From Topomyia yanbarensis (lineage: Eukaryota > Arthropoda > Insecta > Diptera > Culicidae): a DNA stretch of 64,000 nt. The notes under the pieces are model-generated. The model ran no database searches and was not told the DNA's origin. It saw only the letters and a program-made list of their open reading frames with translations. The DNA lies in contig NC_080670.1 of assembly GCF_030247195.1 (NCBI RefSeq), positions 97,300,401 to 97,364,400 on the forward strand, in the 5' to 3' direction. Position 1 is the first letter of the stretch; every line of letters starts with the position of its first letter. Positions 21,798 to 36,804 of this stretch are shown here, piece after piece. The position numbers were made by a program, and so were the translations under genes.

Positions 21798-24700
21798 AAT
21801 TTGATTCATTTCATTCATTTGATTCATTTGATTCATTTGATTCATTTGATTGATTTGATTGATTTGATTGATTTGAATCATTTGATTCATTTGATTCATT
21901 TGATTCATTTGATTCATTTGATTCATTTGATTCATTTGATTCATTTGATTCATTTGATTCATTTGATTCATTTGATTCATTTGATTCATTTGATTCATTT
22001 GATTCATTTGATTCATTTGATTCATTTGATTCATTTGATTCATTTGATTCATTTGATTCATTTGATTCATTTGATTAATTTAATTCATTTGATTCATTTG
22101 ATTCATTTGATTCATTTGATTCATTTGATTCATTTGATTCATTTGATTCATTTGATTCATTTGATTCATTTGATTCATTTGATTCATTTGATTCATTTGA
22201 TTCATTTGATTCATTTGATTCATTTGATTCATTTGATTCATTTGATTCATTTGATTCATTTGATTCATTTGATTCATTTGATTCATTTGATTCATTTGAT
22301 TCATTTGATTCATTTGATTCATTTGATTTATTTGATTCATTTGATTCATTTAATTCATTTGATTGATTTGATTGATTTGACTCATTTGATTCATTTGATT
22401 CATTTGATTCATTTGATTCATTTGATTCATTTGATTCATTTGATTCATTTGATTCATTTGATTCATTTGATTCATTTGATTCATTTGATTCATTTGATTC
22501 ATTTGATTCATTTGATTCATTTGATTCATTTGATTCATTTGATTCATTTGATTCATTTGATTCATTTTATTCATTTTATTCATTTGATTGATTTGATTCA
22601 TTTGATTCATTTGATTCATTTGATTCATTTGATTCATTTGATTCATTTGATTCATTTGATTCATTTGATTCATTTGATTCATTTGATTCATTTGATTCAT
22701 TTGATTCATTTGATTGATTTGATTGATTTGATTGATTTGATTGATTTGATTGATTTGATTGATTTGATTGATTTGATTCATTTGATTCATTTGATTCATT
22801 TGATTCATTTGATTCATTTGATTCATTTGATTCATTTGATTGATTTGATTCATTTGATTCATTTGATTCATTTGATTCATTTGATTCATTTGATTCATTT
22901 GATTCATTTGATTCATTTGATTCATTTGATTCATTTGATTCATTTGATTCATTTGATTCATTTGATTCATTTGATTCATTTGATTCATTTGATTCATTTG
23001 ATTCATTTGATTCATTTGATTCATTTGATTCATTTGATTCATTTGATTCATTTGATTCATTTGATTCATTTGATTGATTTGATTGATTTGATTCATTTGA
23101 TTCATTTGATTCATTTGATTCATATTATTCATTTAATTCATTTGATTGATTTGATTGATTTGATTGATTTGATTGATTTGATTGATTTGATTGATTCGAT
23201 TGATTTGATTGATTTGATTGATTTGATTGATTTGATTGATTTGATTGATTTGATTGATTTGATTGATTTGATTGATTTGATTGATTTGATTGATTTGATT
23301 GATTTGATTGATTTGATTGATTTGATTGATTTGATTGATTTGATTGATTTGATTGATTTGATTGATTTGATTGATTTGATTGATTTGATTAATTTGATTG
23401 ATTTGATTGATTTGATTGATTTGATTGATTTGATTGATTTGATTGATTTGATTGATTTGATTGATTTGATTGATTTGATTGATTTGATTGATTTGATTGA
23501 TTTGATTGATTTGATTGATTTGATTGATTTGATTGATTTGATTGATTTGATTGATTTGATTGATTTGATTGATTTGATTGATTTGATTGATTTGATTGAT
23601 TTGATTGATTTGATTGATTTGATTGATTTGATTGATTTGATTGATTTGATTGATTTGATTGATTTGATTGATTTGATTGATTTGATTGATTTGATTGATT
23701 TGATTGATTTGATTGATTTGATTGATTTGATTGATTTGATTGATTTGATTGATTTGATTGATTTGATTGATTTGATTGATTTGATTGATTTGATTGATTT
23801 GATTGATTTGATTGATTTGATTGATTTGATTGATTTGATTGATTTGATTGATTTGATTGATTTGATTGATTTGATTGATTTGATTGATTTGATTGATTTG
23901 ATTGATTTGATTGATTTGATTGATTTGATTGATTTGATTGATTTGATTGATTTGATTGATTTGATTGATTTGATTGATTTGATTGATTTGATTGATTTGA
24001 TTGATTTGATTGATTTGATTGATTTGATTGATTTGATTGATTTGATTGATTTGATTGATTTGATTGATTTGATTGATTTGATTGATTTGATTGATTTGAT
24101 TGATTTGATTGATTTGATTGATTTGATTGATTTGATTGATTTGATTGATTTGATTGATTTGATTGATTTGATTGATTTGATTGATTTGATTGATTTGATT
24201 GATTTGATTGATTTGATTGATTTGATTGATTTGATTGATTTGATTGATTTGATTGATTTGATTGATTTGATTCATTTGATTCATTTGATTCATTTGATTC
24301 ATTTGATTCATTTGATTCATTTGATTCATTTGATTCATTTGATTCATTTGATTCATTTGATTCATTTGATTCATTTGATTCATTTGATTCATTTGATTCA
24401 TTTGATTCATTTGATTCATTTGATTTATTTGATTCATTTGATTCATTTAATTCATTTGATTGATTTGATTGATTTGACTCATTTGATTCATTTGATTCAT
24501 TTGATTCATTTGATTCATTTGATTCATTTGATTCATTTGATTCATTTGATTCATTTGATTCATTTGATTCATTTGATTCATTTGATTCATTTGATTCATT
24601 TGATTCATTTGATTCATTTGATTCATTTGATTCATTTGATTCATTTTATTCATTTTATTCATTTGATTGATTTGATTGATTTGATTCATTTGATTCATTT

Positions 24701-27700
24701 GATTCATTTGATTCATTTGATTCATTTGATTCATTTGATTCATTTGATTCATTTGATTCATTTGATTCATTTGATTCATTTGATTCATTTGATTCATTTG
24801 ATTCATTTGATTCATTTGATTCATTTGATTCATTTGATTGATTTGATTGATTTGATTGATTTGATTGATTTGATTGATTTGATTGATTTGATTGATTTGA
24901 TTGATTTGATTGATTTGATTGATTTGATTCATTTGATTCATTTGATTCATTTGATTCATTTGATTCATTTGATTCATTTGATTGATTTGATTCATTTGAT
25001 TCATTTGATTCATTTGATTCATTTGATTCATTTGATTCATTTGATTCATTTGATTCATTTGATTCATTTGATTCATTTGATTCATTTGATTCATTTGATT
25101 CATTTGATTTATTTGATTCATTTGATTCATTTGATTCATTTGATTCATTTGATTCATTTGATTCATTTGATTGATTTGATTGATTTGATTCATTTGATTC
25201 ATTTGATTCATTTGATTCATATTATTCATTTAATTCATTTGATTGATTTGATTGATTTGATTGATTTGATTGATTTGATTGATTTGATTGATTTGATTGA
25301 TTTGATTGATTTGATTGATTTGATTGATTTGATTGATTTGATTGATTTGATTGATTTGATTGATTTGATTGATTTGATTGATTTGATTGATTTGATTGAT
25401 TTGATTGATTTGATTGATTTGATTGATTTGATTGATTTGATTGATTTGATTGATTTGATTGATTTGATTGATTTGATTGATTTGATTGATTTGATTGATT
25501 TGATTGATTTGATTGATTTGATTGATTTGATTGATTTGATTGATTTGATTGATTTGATTGATTTGATTGATTTGATTGATTTGATTGATTTGATTGATTT
25601 GATTGATTTGATTGATTTGATTGATTTGATTGATTTGATTGATTTGATTGATTTGATTGATTTGATTGATTTGATTGATTTGATTGATTTGATTGATTTG
25701 ATTGATTTGATTGATTTGATTGATTTGATTGATTTGATTGATTTGATTGATTTGATTGATTTGATTGATTTGATTGATTTGATTGATTTGATTGATTTGA
25801 TTGATTTGATTGATTTGATTGATTTGATTGATTTGATTGATTTGATTGATTTGATTGATTTGATTGATTTGATTGATTTGATTGATTTGATTGATTTGAT
25901 TGATTTGATTGATTTGATTGATTTGATTGATTTGATTGATTTGATTGATTTGATTGATTTGATTGATTTGATTGATTTGATTGATTTGATTGATTTGATT
26001 GATTTGATTGATTTGATTGATTTGATTGATTTGATTGATTTGATTGATTTGATTGATTTGATTGATTTGATTGATTTGATTGATTTGATTGATTTGATTG
26101 ATTTGATTGATTTGATTGATTTGATTGATTTGATTGATTTGATTGATTTGATTGATTTGATTGATTTGATTGATTTGATTGATTTGATTGATTTGATTGA
26201 TTTGATTGATTTGATTGATTTGATTGATTTGATTGATTTGATTGATTTGATTGATTTGATTGATTTGATTGATTTGATTGATTTGATTGATTTGATTGAT
26301 TTGATTGATTTGATTGATTTGATTGATTTGATTGATTTGATTGATTTGATTGATTTGATTGATTTGATTGATTTGATTGATTTGATTGATTTGATTGATT
26401 TGATTGATTTGATTGATTTGATTGATTTGATTGATTTGATTGATTTGATTGATTTGATTGATTTGATTGATTTGATTGATTTGATTGATTTGATTGATTT
26501 GATTGATTTGATTGATTTGATTGATTTGATTGATTTGATTGATTTGATTGATTTGATTGATTTGATTGATTTGATTGATTTGATTGATTTGATTGATTTG
26601 ATTGATTTGATTGATTTGATTGATTTGATTGATTTGATTGATTTGATTGATTTGATTGATTTGATTGATTTGATTGATTTGATTGATTTGATTGATTTGA
26701 TTGATTTGATTGATTTGATTGATTTGATTGATTTGATTGATTTGATTGATTTGATTGATTTGATTGATTTGATTGATTTGATTGATTTGATTGATTTGAT
26801 TGATTTGATTGATTTGATTGATTTGATTGATTTGATTGATTTGATTGATTTGATTGATTTGATTGATTTGATTGATTTGATTGATTTGATTGATTTGATT
26901 GATTTGATTGATTTGATTGATTTGATTGATTTGATTGATTTGATTGATTTGATTGATTTGATTGATTTGATTGATTTGATTGATTTGATTGATTTGATTG
27001 ATTTGATTGATTTGATTGATTTGATTGATTTGATTGATTTGATTGATTTGATTGATTTGATTGATTTGATTGATTTGATTGATTTGATTGATTTGATTGA
27101 TTTGATTGATTTGATTGATTTGATTGATTTGTTTGATTTGATTGATTTGATTGATTTGATTCATTTGATTCATTTGATTCATTTGATTGATTTGATTCAT
27201 TTGATTCATTTGATTCATTTGATTCATTTGATTGATTTGATTGATTTGATTCATTTGATTCATTTGATTCATTTGATTCATTTGATTCATTTGATTCATA
27301 TTATTCATTTAATTCATTTGATTGATTTGATTGATTTGATTGATTTGATTGATTTGATTGATTTGATTGATTTGATTGATTTGATTGATTTGATTGATTT
27401 GATTGATTTGATTGATTTGATTGATTTGATTGATTTGATTGATTTGATTGATTTGATTGATTTGATTGATTTGATTGATTTGATTGATTTGATTGATTTG
27501 ATTGATTTGATTGATTTGATTGATTTGATTGATTTGATTGATTTGATTGATTTGATTGATTTGATTGATTTGATTGATTTGATTGATTTGATTGATTTGA
27601 TTGATTTGATTGATTTGATTGATTTGATTGATTTGATTGATTTGATTGATTTGATTGATTTGATTGATTTGATTGATTTGATTGATTTGATTGATTTGAT

Positions 27701-30700
27701 TGATTTGATTGATTTGATTGATTTGATTGATTTGATTGATTTGATTGATTTGATTGATTTGATTGATTTGATTGATTTGATTGATTTGATTGATTTGATT
27801 GATTTGATTGATTTGATTGATTTGATTGATTTGATTGATTTGATTGATTTGATTGATTTGATTGATTTGATTGATTTGATTGATTTGATTGATTTGATTG
27901 ATTTGATTGATTTGATTGATTTGATTGATTTGATTGATTTGATTGATTTGATTGATTTGATTGATTTGATTGATTTGATTGATTTGATTGATTTGATTGA
28001 TTTGATTGATTTGATTGATTTGATTGATTTGATTGATTTGATTGATTTGATTGATTTGATTGATTTGATTGATTTGATTGATTTGATTGATTTGATTGAT
28101 TTGATTGATTTGATTGATTTGATTGATTTGATTGATTTGATTGATTTGATTGATTTGATTGATTTGATTGATTTGATTGATTTGATTGATTTGATTGATT
28201 TGATTGATTTGATTGATTTGATTGATTTGATTGATTTGATTGATTTGATTGATTTGATTGATTTGATTGATTTGATTGATTTGATTGATTTGATTGATTT
28301 GATTGATTTGATTGATTTGATTGATTTGATTGATTTGATTGATTTGATTGATTTGATTGATTTGATTGATTTGATTGATTTGATTGATTTGATTGATTTG
28401 ATTGATTTGATTGATTTGATTGATTTGATTGATTTGATTGATTTGATTGATTTGATTGATTTGATTGATTTGATTGATTTGATTGATTTGATTGATTTGA
28501 TTGATTTGATTGATTTGATTGATTTGATTGATTTGATTGATTTGATTGATTTGATTGATTTGATTGATTTGATTGATTTGATTGATTTGATTGATTTGAT
28601 TGATTTGATTGATTTGATTGATTTGATTGATTTGATTGATTTGATTGATTTGATTGATTTGATTGATTTGATTGATTTGATTGATTTGATTGATTTGATT
28701 GATTTGATTGATTTGATTGATTTGATTGATTTGATTGATTTGATTGATTTGATTGATTTGATTGATTTGATTGATTTGATTGATTTGATTGATTTGATTG
28801 ATTTGATTGATTTGATTGATTTGATTGATTTGATTGATTTGATTGATTTGATTGATTTGATTGATTTGATTGATTTGATTGATTTGATTGATTTGATTGA
28901 TTTGATTGATTTGATTGATTTGATTGATTTGATTGATTTGATTGATTTGATTGATTTGATTGATTTGATTGATTTGATTGATTTGATTGATTTGATTGAT
29001 TTGATTGATTTGATTGATTTGATTGATTTGATTGATTTGATTGATTTGATTGATTTGATTGATTTGATTGATTTGATTGATTTGATTGATTTGATTGATT
29101 TGATTGATTTGATTGATTTGATTGATTTGATTGATTTGATTGATTTGATTGATTTGATTGATTTGATTGATTTGATTGATTTGATTGATTTGATTGATTT
29201 GATTGATTTGATTGATTTGATTGATTTGATTGATTTGATTGATTTGATTGATTTGATTGATTTGATTGATTTGATTGATTTGATTGATTTGATTGATTTG
29301 ATTGATTTGATTGATTTGATTGATTTGATTGATTTGATTGATTTGATTGATTTGATTGATTTGATTGATTTGATTGATTTGATTGATTTGATTGATTTGA
29401 TTGATTTGATTGATTTGATTGATTTGATTGATTTGATTGATTTGATTGATTTGATTGATTTGATTGATTTGATTGATTTGATTGATTTGATTGATTTGAT
29501 TGATTTGATTGATTTGATTGATTTGATTGATTTGATTGATTTGATTGATTTGATTGATTTGATTGATTTGATTGATTTGATTGATTTGATTGATTTGATT
29601 GATTTGATTGATTTGATTGATTTGATTGATTTGATTGATTTGATTGATTTGATTGATTTGATTGATTTGATTGATTTGATTGATTTGATTGATTTGATTG
29701 ATTTGATTGATTTGATTGATTTGATTGATTTGATTGATTTGATTGATTTGATTGATTTGATTGATTTGATTGATTTGATTGATTTGATTGATTTGATTGA
29801 TTTGATTGATTTGATTGATTTGATTGATTTGATTGATTTGATTGATTTGATTGATTTGATTGATTTGATTGATTTGATTGATTTGATTGATTTGATTGAT
29901 TTGATTGATTTGATTGATTTGATTGATTTGATTGATTTGATTGATTTGATTGATTTGATTGATTTGATTGATTTGATTGATTTGATTGATTTGATTGATT
30001 TGATTGATTTGATTGATTTGATTGATTTGATTGATTTGATTGATTTGATTGATTTGATTGATTTGATTGATTTGATTGATTTGATTGATTTGATTGATTT
30101 GATTGATTTGATTGATTTGATTGATTTGATTGATTTGATTGATTTGATTGATTTGATTGATTTGATTGATTTGATTGATTTGATTGATTTGATTGATTTG
30201 ATTGATTTGATTGATTTGATTGATTTGATTGATTTGATTGATTTGATTGATTTGATTGATTTGATTGATTTGATTGATTTGATTGATTTGATTGATTTGA
30301 TTGATTTGATTGATTTGATTGATTTGATTGATTTGATTGATTTGATTGATTTGATTGATTTGATTGATTTGATTGATTTGATTGATTTGATTGATTTGAT
30401 TGATTTGATTGATTTGATTGATTTGATTGATTTGATTGATTTGATTGATTTGATTGATTTGATTGATTTGATTGATTTGATTGATTTGATTGATTTGATT
30501 GATTTGATTGATTTGATTGATTTGATTGATTTGATTGATTTGATTGATTTGATTGATTTGATTGATTTGATTGATTTGATTGATTTGATTGATTTGATTG
30601 ATTTGATTGATTTGATTGATTTGATTGATTTGATTGATTTGATTGATTTGATTGATTTGATTGATTTGATTGATTTGATTGATTTGATTGATTTGATTGA

Positions 30701-30754
30701 TTTGATTGATTTGATTGATTTGATTGATTTGATTGATTTGATTGATTTGATTGA
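21798..30754. repeat. 9-bp satellite, left arm (GATTCATTT / GATTGATTT)
   Basis: About 9 kb of two 9-mers, GATTCATTT and GATTGATTT, in blocks, with rare variants (GATTTATTT, GATTAATTT, TATTCATTT). 21798-22370 is almost all the C form, 22370-27308 alternates in long blocks, and 27308-30754 is almost pure G form. Because 9 is a multiple of 3 and the 9-mers hold no stop, several frames stay open for thousands of codons; the Leu-Ile-His and Leu-Ile-Asp repeat frames are artefacts. Confidence 0.95.
22330..27308. repeat. Higher-order repeat of ~2.1 kb within the left satellite arm
   Basis: Rare variant 9-mers recur in the same order. The change at 22349 recurs at 24446 (2,097 bp), and the junction at about 23132 recurs at 25229 and 27308 (2,097 and 2,079 bp). 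2,097 is 233 nine-mers. The third unit has lost most of its C-form blocks. Confidence 0.75.
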
Positions 30755-30869
30755 AAAATCAATCAAATCAATCAAATCAATCAAATCAATCAAATCAATC
30801 AAATCAATCAAATCAATCAAATCAATCAAATCAATCAAATTTGATTGATTTGATTGATTTGATTTACAC
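30755..30869. repeat. Strand-switch zone of the satellite
   Basis: At 30755 the array flips to the complementary 9-mer (CAATCAAAT) for about 86 bp, flips back at 30840-30865 for about three 9-mers, then flips again after a short TTTACACA spacer. Three orientation changes within 115 bp form the centre of the large inverted structure. Confidence 0.9.
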
Positions 30870-33800
30870 AATCAATCAAATCAATCAAATCAATCAAATC
30901 AATCAAATCAATCAAATCAATCAAATCAATCAAATCAATCAAATCAATCAAATCAATCAAATCAATCAAATCAATCAAATCAATCAAATCAATCAAATCA
31001 ATCAAATCAATCAAATCAATCAAATCAATCAAATCAATCAAATCAATCAAATCAATCAAATCAATCAAATCAATCAAATCAATCAAATCAATCAAATCAA
31101 TCAAATCAATCAAATCAATCAAATCAATCAAATCAATCAAATCAATCAAATCAATCAAATCAATCAAATCAATCAAATCAATCAAATCAATCAAATCAAT
31201 CAAATCAATCAAATCAATCAAATCAATCAAATCAATCAAATCAATCAAATCAATCAAATCAATCAAATCAATCAAATCAATCAAATCAATCAAATCAATC
31301 AAATCAATCAAATCAATCAAATCAATCAAATCAATCAAATCAATCAAATCAATCAAATCAATCAAATCAATCAAATCAATCAAATCAATCAAATCAATCA
31401 AATCAATCAAATCAATCAAATCAATCAAATCAATCAAATCAATCAAATCAATCAAATCAATCAAATCAATCAAATCAATCAAATCAATCAAATCAATCAA
31501 ATCAATCAAATCAATCAAATCAATCAAATCAATCAAATCAATCAAATCAATCAAATCAATCAAATCAATCAAATCAATCAAATCAATCAAATCAATCAAA
31601 TCAATCAAATCAATCAAATCAATCAAATCAATCAAATCAATCAAATCAATCAAATCAATCAAATCAATCAAATCAATCAAATCAATCAAATCAATCAAAT
31701 CAATCAAATCAATCAAATCAATCAAATCAATCAAATCAATCAAATCAATCAAATCAATCAAATCAATCAAATCAATCAAATCAATCAAATCAATCAAATC
31801 AATCAAATCAATCAAATCAATCAAATCAATCAAATCAATCAAATCAATCAAATCAATCAAATCAATCAAATCAATCAAATCAATCAAATCAATCAAATCA
31901 ATCAAATCAATCAAATCAATCAAATCAATCAAATCAATCAAATCAATCAAATCAATCAAATCAATCAAATCAATCAAATCAATCAAATCAATCAAATCAA
32001 TCAAATCAATCAAATCAATCAAATCAATCAAATCAATCAAATCAATCAAATCAATCAAATCAATCAAATCAATCAAATCAATCAAATCAATCAAATCAAT
32101 CAAATCAATCAAATCAATCAAATCAATCAAATCAATCAAATCAATCAAATCAATCAAATCAATCAAATCAATCAAATCAATCAAATCAATCAAATCAATC
32201 AAATCAATCAAATCAATCAAATCAATCAAATCAATCAAATCAATCAAATCAATCAAATCAATCAAATCAATCAAATCAATCAAATCAATCAAATCAATCA
32301 AATCAATCAAATCAATCAAATCAATCAAATCAATCAAATCAATCAAATCAATCAAATCAATCAAATCAATCAAATCAATCAAATCAATCAAATCAATCAA
32401 ATCAATCAAATCAATCAAATCAATCAAATCAATCAAATCAATCAAATCAATCAAATCAATCAAATCAATCAAATCAATCAAATCAATCAAATCAATCAAA
32501 TCAATCAAATCAATCAAATCAATCAAATCAATCAAATCAATCAAATCAATCAAATCAATCAAATCAATCAAATCAATCAAATCAATCAAATCAATCAAAT
32601 CAATCAAATCAATCAAATCAATCAAATCAATCAAATCAATCAAATCAATCAAATCAATCAAATCAATCAAATCAATCAAATCAATCAAATCAATCAAATC
32701 AATCAAATCAATCAAATCAATCAAATCAATCAAATCAATCAAATCAATCAAATCAATCAAATCAATCAAATCAATCAAATCAATCAAATCAATCAAATCA
32801 ATCAAATCAATCAAATCAATCAAATCAATCAAATCAATCAAATCAATCAAATCAATCAAATCAATCAAATCAATCAAATCAATCAAATCAATCAAATCAA
32901 TCAAATCAATCAAATCAATCAAATCAATCAAATCAATCAAATCAATCAAATCAATCAAATCAATCAAATCAATCAAATCAATCAAATCAATCAAATCAAT
33001 CAAATCAATCAAATCAATCAAATCAATCAAATCAATCAAATCAATCAAATCAATCAAATCAATCAAATCAATCAAATCAATCAAATCAATCAAATCAATC
33101 AAATCAATCAAATCAATCAAATCAATCAAATCAATCAAATCAATCAAATCAATCAAATCAATCAAATCAATCAAATCAATCAAATCAATCAAATCAATCA
33201 AATCAATCAAATCAATCAAATCAATCAAATCAATCAAATCAATCAAATCAATCAAATCAATCAAATCAATCAAATCAATCAAATCAATCAAATCAATCAA
33301 ATCAATCAAATCAATCAAATCAATCAAATCAATCAAATCAATCAAATCAATCAAATCAATCAAATCAATCAAATCAATCAAATCAATCAAATCAATCAAA
33401 TCAATCAAATCAATCAAATCAATCAAATCAATCAAATCAATCAAATCAATCAAATCAATCAAATCAATCAAATCAATCAAATCAATCAAATCAATCAAAT
33501 CAATCAAATCAATCAAATCAATCAAATCAATCAAATCAATCAAATCAATCAAATCAATCAAATCAATCAAATCAATCAAATCAATCAAATCAATCAAATC
33601 AATCAAATCAATCAAATCAATCAAATCAATCAAATCAATCAAATCAATCAAATCAATCAAATCAATCAAATCAATCAAATCAATCAAATCAATCAAATCA
33701 ATCAAATCAATCAAATCAATCAAATCAATCAAATCAATCAAATCAATCAAATCAATCAAATCAATCAAATCAATCAAATCAATCAAATCAATCAAATCAA

Positions 33801-36185
33801 TCAAATCAATCAAATCAATCAAATCAATCAAATCAATCAAATCAATCAAATCAATCAAATCAATCAAATCAATCAAATCAATCAAATCAATCAAATCAAT
33901 CAAATCAATCAAATCAATCAAATCAATCAAATCAATCAAATCAATCAAATCAATCAAATCAATCAAATCAATCAAATCAATCAAATCAATCAAATCAATC
34001 AAATCAATCAAATCAATCAAATCAATCAAATCAATCAAATCAATCAAATCAATCAAATCAATCAAATCAATCAAATCAATCAAATCAATCAAATCAATCA
34101 AATCAATCAAATCAATCAAATCAATCAAATCAATCAAATCAATCAAATCAATCAAATCAATCAAATCAATCAAATCAATCAAATCAATCAAATCAATCAA
34201 ATCAATCAAATCAATCAAATCAATCAAATCAATCAAATCAATCAAATCAATCAAATCAATCAAATCAATCAAATCAATCAAATCAATCAAATCAATCAAA
34301 TCAATCAAATCAATCAAATCAATCAAATCAATCAAATCAATCAAATCAATCAAATCAATCAAATCAATCAAATCAATCAAATCAATCAAATCAATCAAAT
34401 CAATCAAATCAATCAAATCAATCAAATCAATCAAATCAATCAAATCAATCAAATCAATCAAATCAATCAAATCAATCAAATCAATCAAATCAATCAAATC
34501 AATCAAATCAATCAAATCAATCAAATCAATCAAATCAATCAAATCAATCAAATCAATCAAATCAATCAAATCAATCAAATCAATCAAATCAATCAAATCA
34601 ATCAAATCAATCAAATCAATCAAATCAATCAAATCAATCAAATCAATCAAATCAATCAAATCAATCAAATCAATCAAATCAATCAAATCAATCAAATCAA
34701 TCAAATCAATCAAATCAATCAAATCAATCAAATCAATCAAATCAATCAAATCAATCAAATCAATCAAATCAATCAAATCAATCAAATCAATCAAATCAAT
34801 CAAATCAATCAAATCAATCAAATCAATCAAATCAATCAAATCAATCAAATCAATCAAATCAATCAAATCAATCAAATCAATCAAATCAATCAAATCAATC
34901 AAATCAATCAAATCAATCAAATCAATCAAATCAATCAAATCAATCAAATCAATCAAATCAATCAAATCAATCAAATCAATCAAATCAATCAAATCAATCA
35001 AATCAATCAAATCAATCAAATCAATCAAATCAATCAAATCAATCAAATCAATCAAATCAATCAAATCAATCAAATCAATCAAATCAATCAAATCAATCAA
35101 ATCAATCAAATCAATCAAATCAATCAAATCAATCAAATCAATCAAATCAATCAAATCAATCAAATCAATCAAATCAATCAAATCAATCAAATCAATCAAA
35201 TCAATCAAATCAATCAAATCAATCAAATCAATCAAATCAATCAAATCAATCAAATCAATCAAATCAATCAAATCAATCAAATCAATCAAATCAATCAAAT
35301 CAATCAAATCAATCAAATCAATCAAATCAATCAAATCAATCAAATCAATCAAATCAATCAAATCAATCAAATCAATCAAATCAATCAAATCAATCAAATC
35401 AATCAAATCAATCAAATCAATCAAATCAATCAAATCAATCAAATCAATCAAATCAATCAAATCAATCAAATCAATCAAATCAATCAAATCAATCAAATCA
35501 ATCAAATCAATCAAATCAATCAAATCAATCAAATCAATCAAATCAATCAAATCAATCAAATCAATCAAATCAATCAAATCAATCAAATCAATCAAATCAA
35601 TCAAATCAATCAAATCAATCAAATCAATCAAATCAATCAAATCAATCAAATCAATCAAATCAATCAAATCAATCAAATCAATCAAATCAATCAAATCAAT
35701 CAAATCAATCAAATCAATCAAATCAATCAAATCAATCAAATCAATCAAATCAATCAAATCAATCAAATCAATCAAATCAATCAAATCAATCAAATCAATC
35801 AAATCAATCAAATCAATCAAATCAATCAAATCAATCAAATCAATCAAATCAATCAAATCAATCAAATCAATCAAATCAATCAAATCAATCAAATCAATCA
35901 AATCAATCAAATCAATCAAATCAATCAAATCAATCAAATCAATCAAATCAATCAAATCAATCAAATCAATCAAATCAATCAAATCAATCAAATCAATCAA
36001 ATCAATCAAATCAATCAAATCAATCAAATCAATCAAATCAATCAAATCAATCAAATCAATCAAATCAATCAAATCAATCAAATCAATCAAATCAATCAAA
36101 TCAATCAAATCAATCAAATCAATCAAATCAATCAAATCAATCAAATCAATCAAATCAATCAAATCAATCAAATCAATCAAATCAA
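30870..36185. repeat. 9-bp satellite, right arm (CAATCAAAT), nearly pure
   Basis: 5.3 kb of one 9-mer, the complement of GATTGATTT, with no visible variants. No higher-order period, unlike the left arm. The frames of ~1,800 codons here are artefacts. Confidence 0.95.
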
Positions 36186-36520
36186 ATGAATCAAATGAAT
36201 CAAGTGAATCAAATGAATCAAATGAATCAAATGAATCAAATGAATCAAATGAATCAAATGAATCAAATGAATCAAATGAATCAAATGAATCAAATGAATC
36301 AAATGAATCAATTGAATCAAATGAATCAAATGAATCAAATGAATCAAATGAATCAAATGAATCAAATGAATCAAATGAATCAAATGAATCAAATGAATCA
36401 AATGAATCAAATGAATCAAATGAATCAAATGATTCAAATGAATCAAATGAATCAAATCAATCAAATCAATCAAATCAGTCAAATGAATCAAATGATTCAA
36501 TTAAATTAAATGAATCAAAT
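36186..36520. repeat. 9-bp satellite, terminal GAATCAAAT block
   Basis: The complement of the GATTCATTT form, about 37 units with a few variants, next to the right PLE arm. The C form also borders the left PLE arm, so the order of satellite types is mirrored. Confidence 0.95.
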
Positions 36521-36530
36521 TCTTATCAGC

Positions 36531-36804
36531 ATAAAATGGCAGCATTCCATTACATGGTTCATAGAATGCTTAGTTTACCACTAAGCGAAGAAGCAAAATT
36601 TAAAGAAACAGTTTATTTTCAGAATTGGTAGGCTCAATGGATATCCAGAGCAAACTATCCAATCAATAATCAATAAAAAGTAAAAAATTCAAAAAACAAT
36701 CCCTCACAACATTAACCCCATTAACCGAGAATTTAAAAAGGATAGCAGTAGACTTCAACAAAAATACGGCTTATCCACTTAGACATAAATTAAAAAAGTT
36801 TGGT
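36531..36804 (+). pseudogene. Broken reverse-transcriptase thumb remnant, right arm
   Basis: Same segment as 21512-21783, but the 2-bp deletion shifts the frame early, so the FRIGRLNGYP part reads in a different frame. The endonuclease frame is open again from about 36670, just after a TAA, and runs through the linker (KKFKKQSLTTLTPLTENL) into the domain. Confidence 0.75.

Noticed and set aside
21774..30848. 3,024-codon open frame of Leu-Ile-His/Asp repeats, and the other giant frames to 36189
   Set aside because: They follow from a 9-bp stop-free repeat on both strands in several frames; no protein-like composition or start context.
36177..36509. Met-Asn-Gln and Leu-Ile-His frames over the terminal satellite block
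   Set aside because: Same cause: the 9-bp repeat read in either direction.
21798..36520. CRISPR-like array
   Set aside because: The repeats are directly adjacent 9-mers with no spacers, and the context is eukaryotic.
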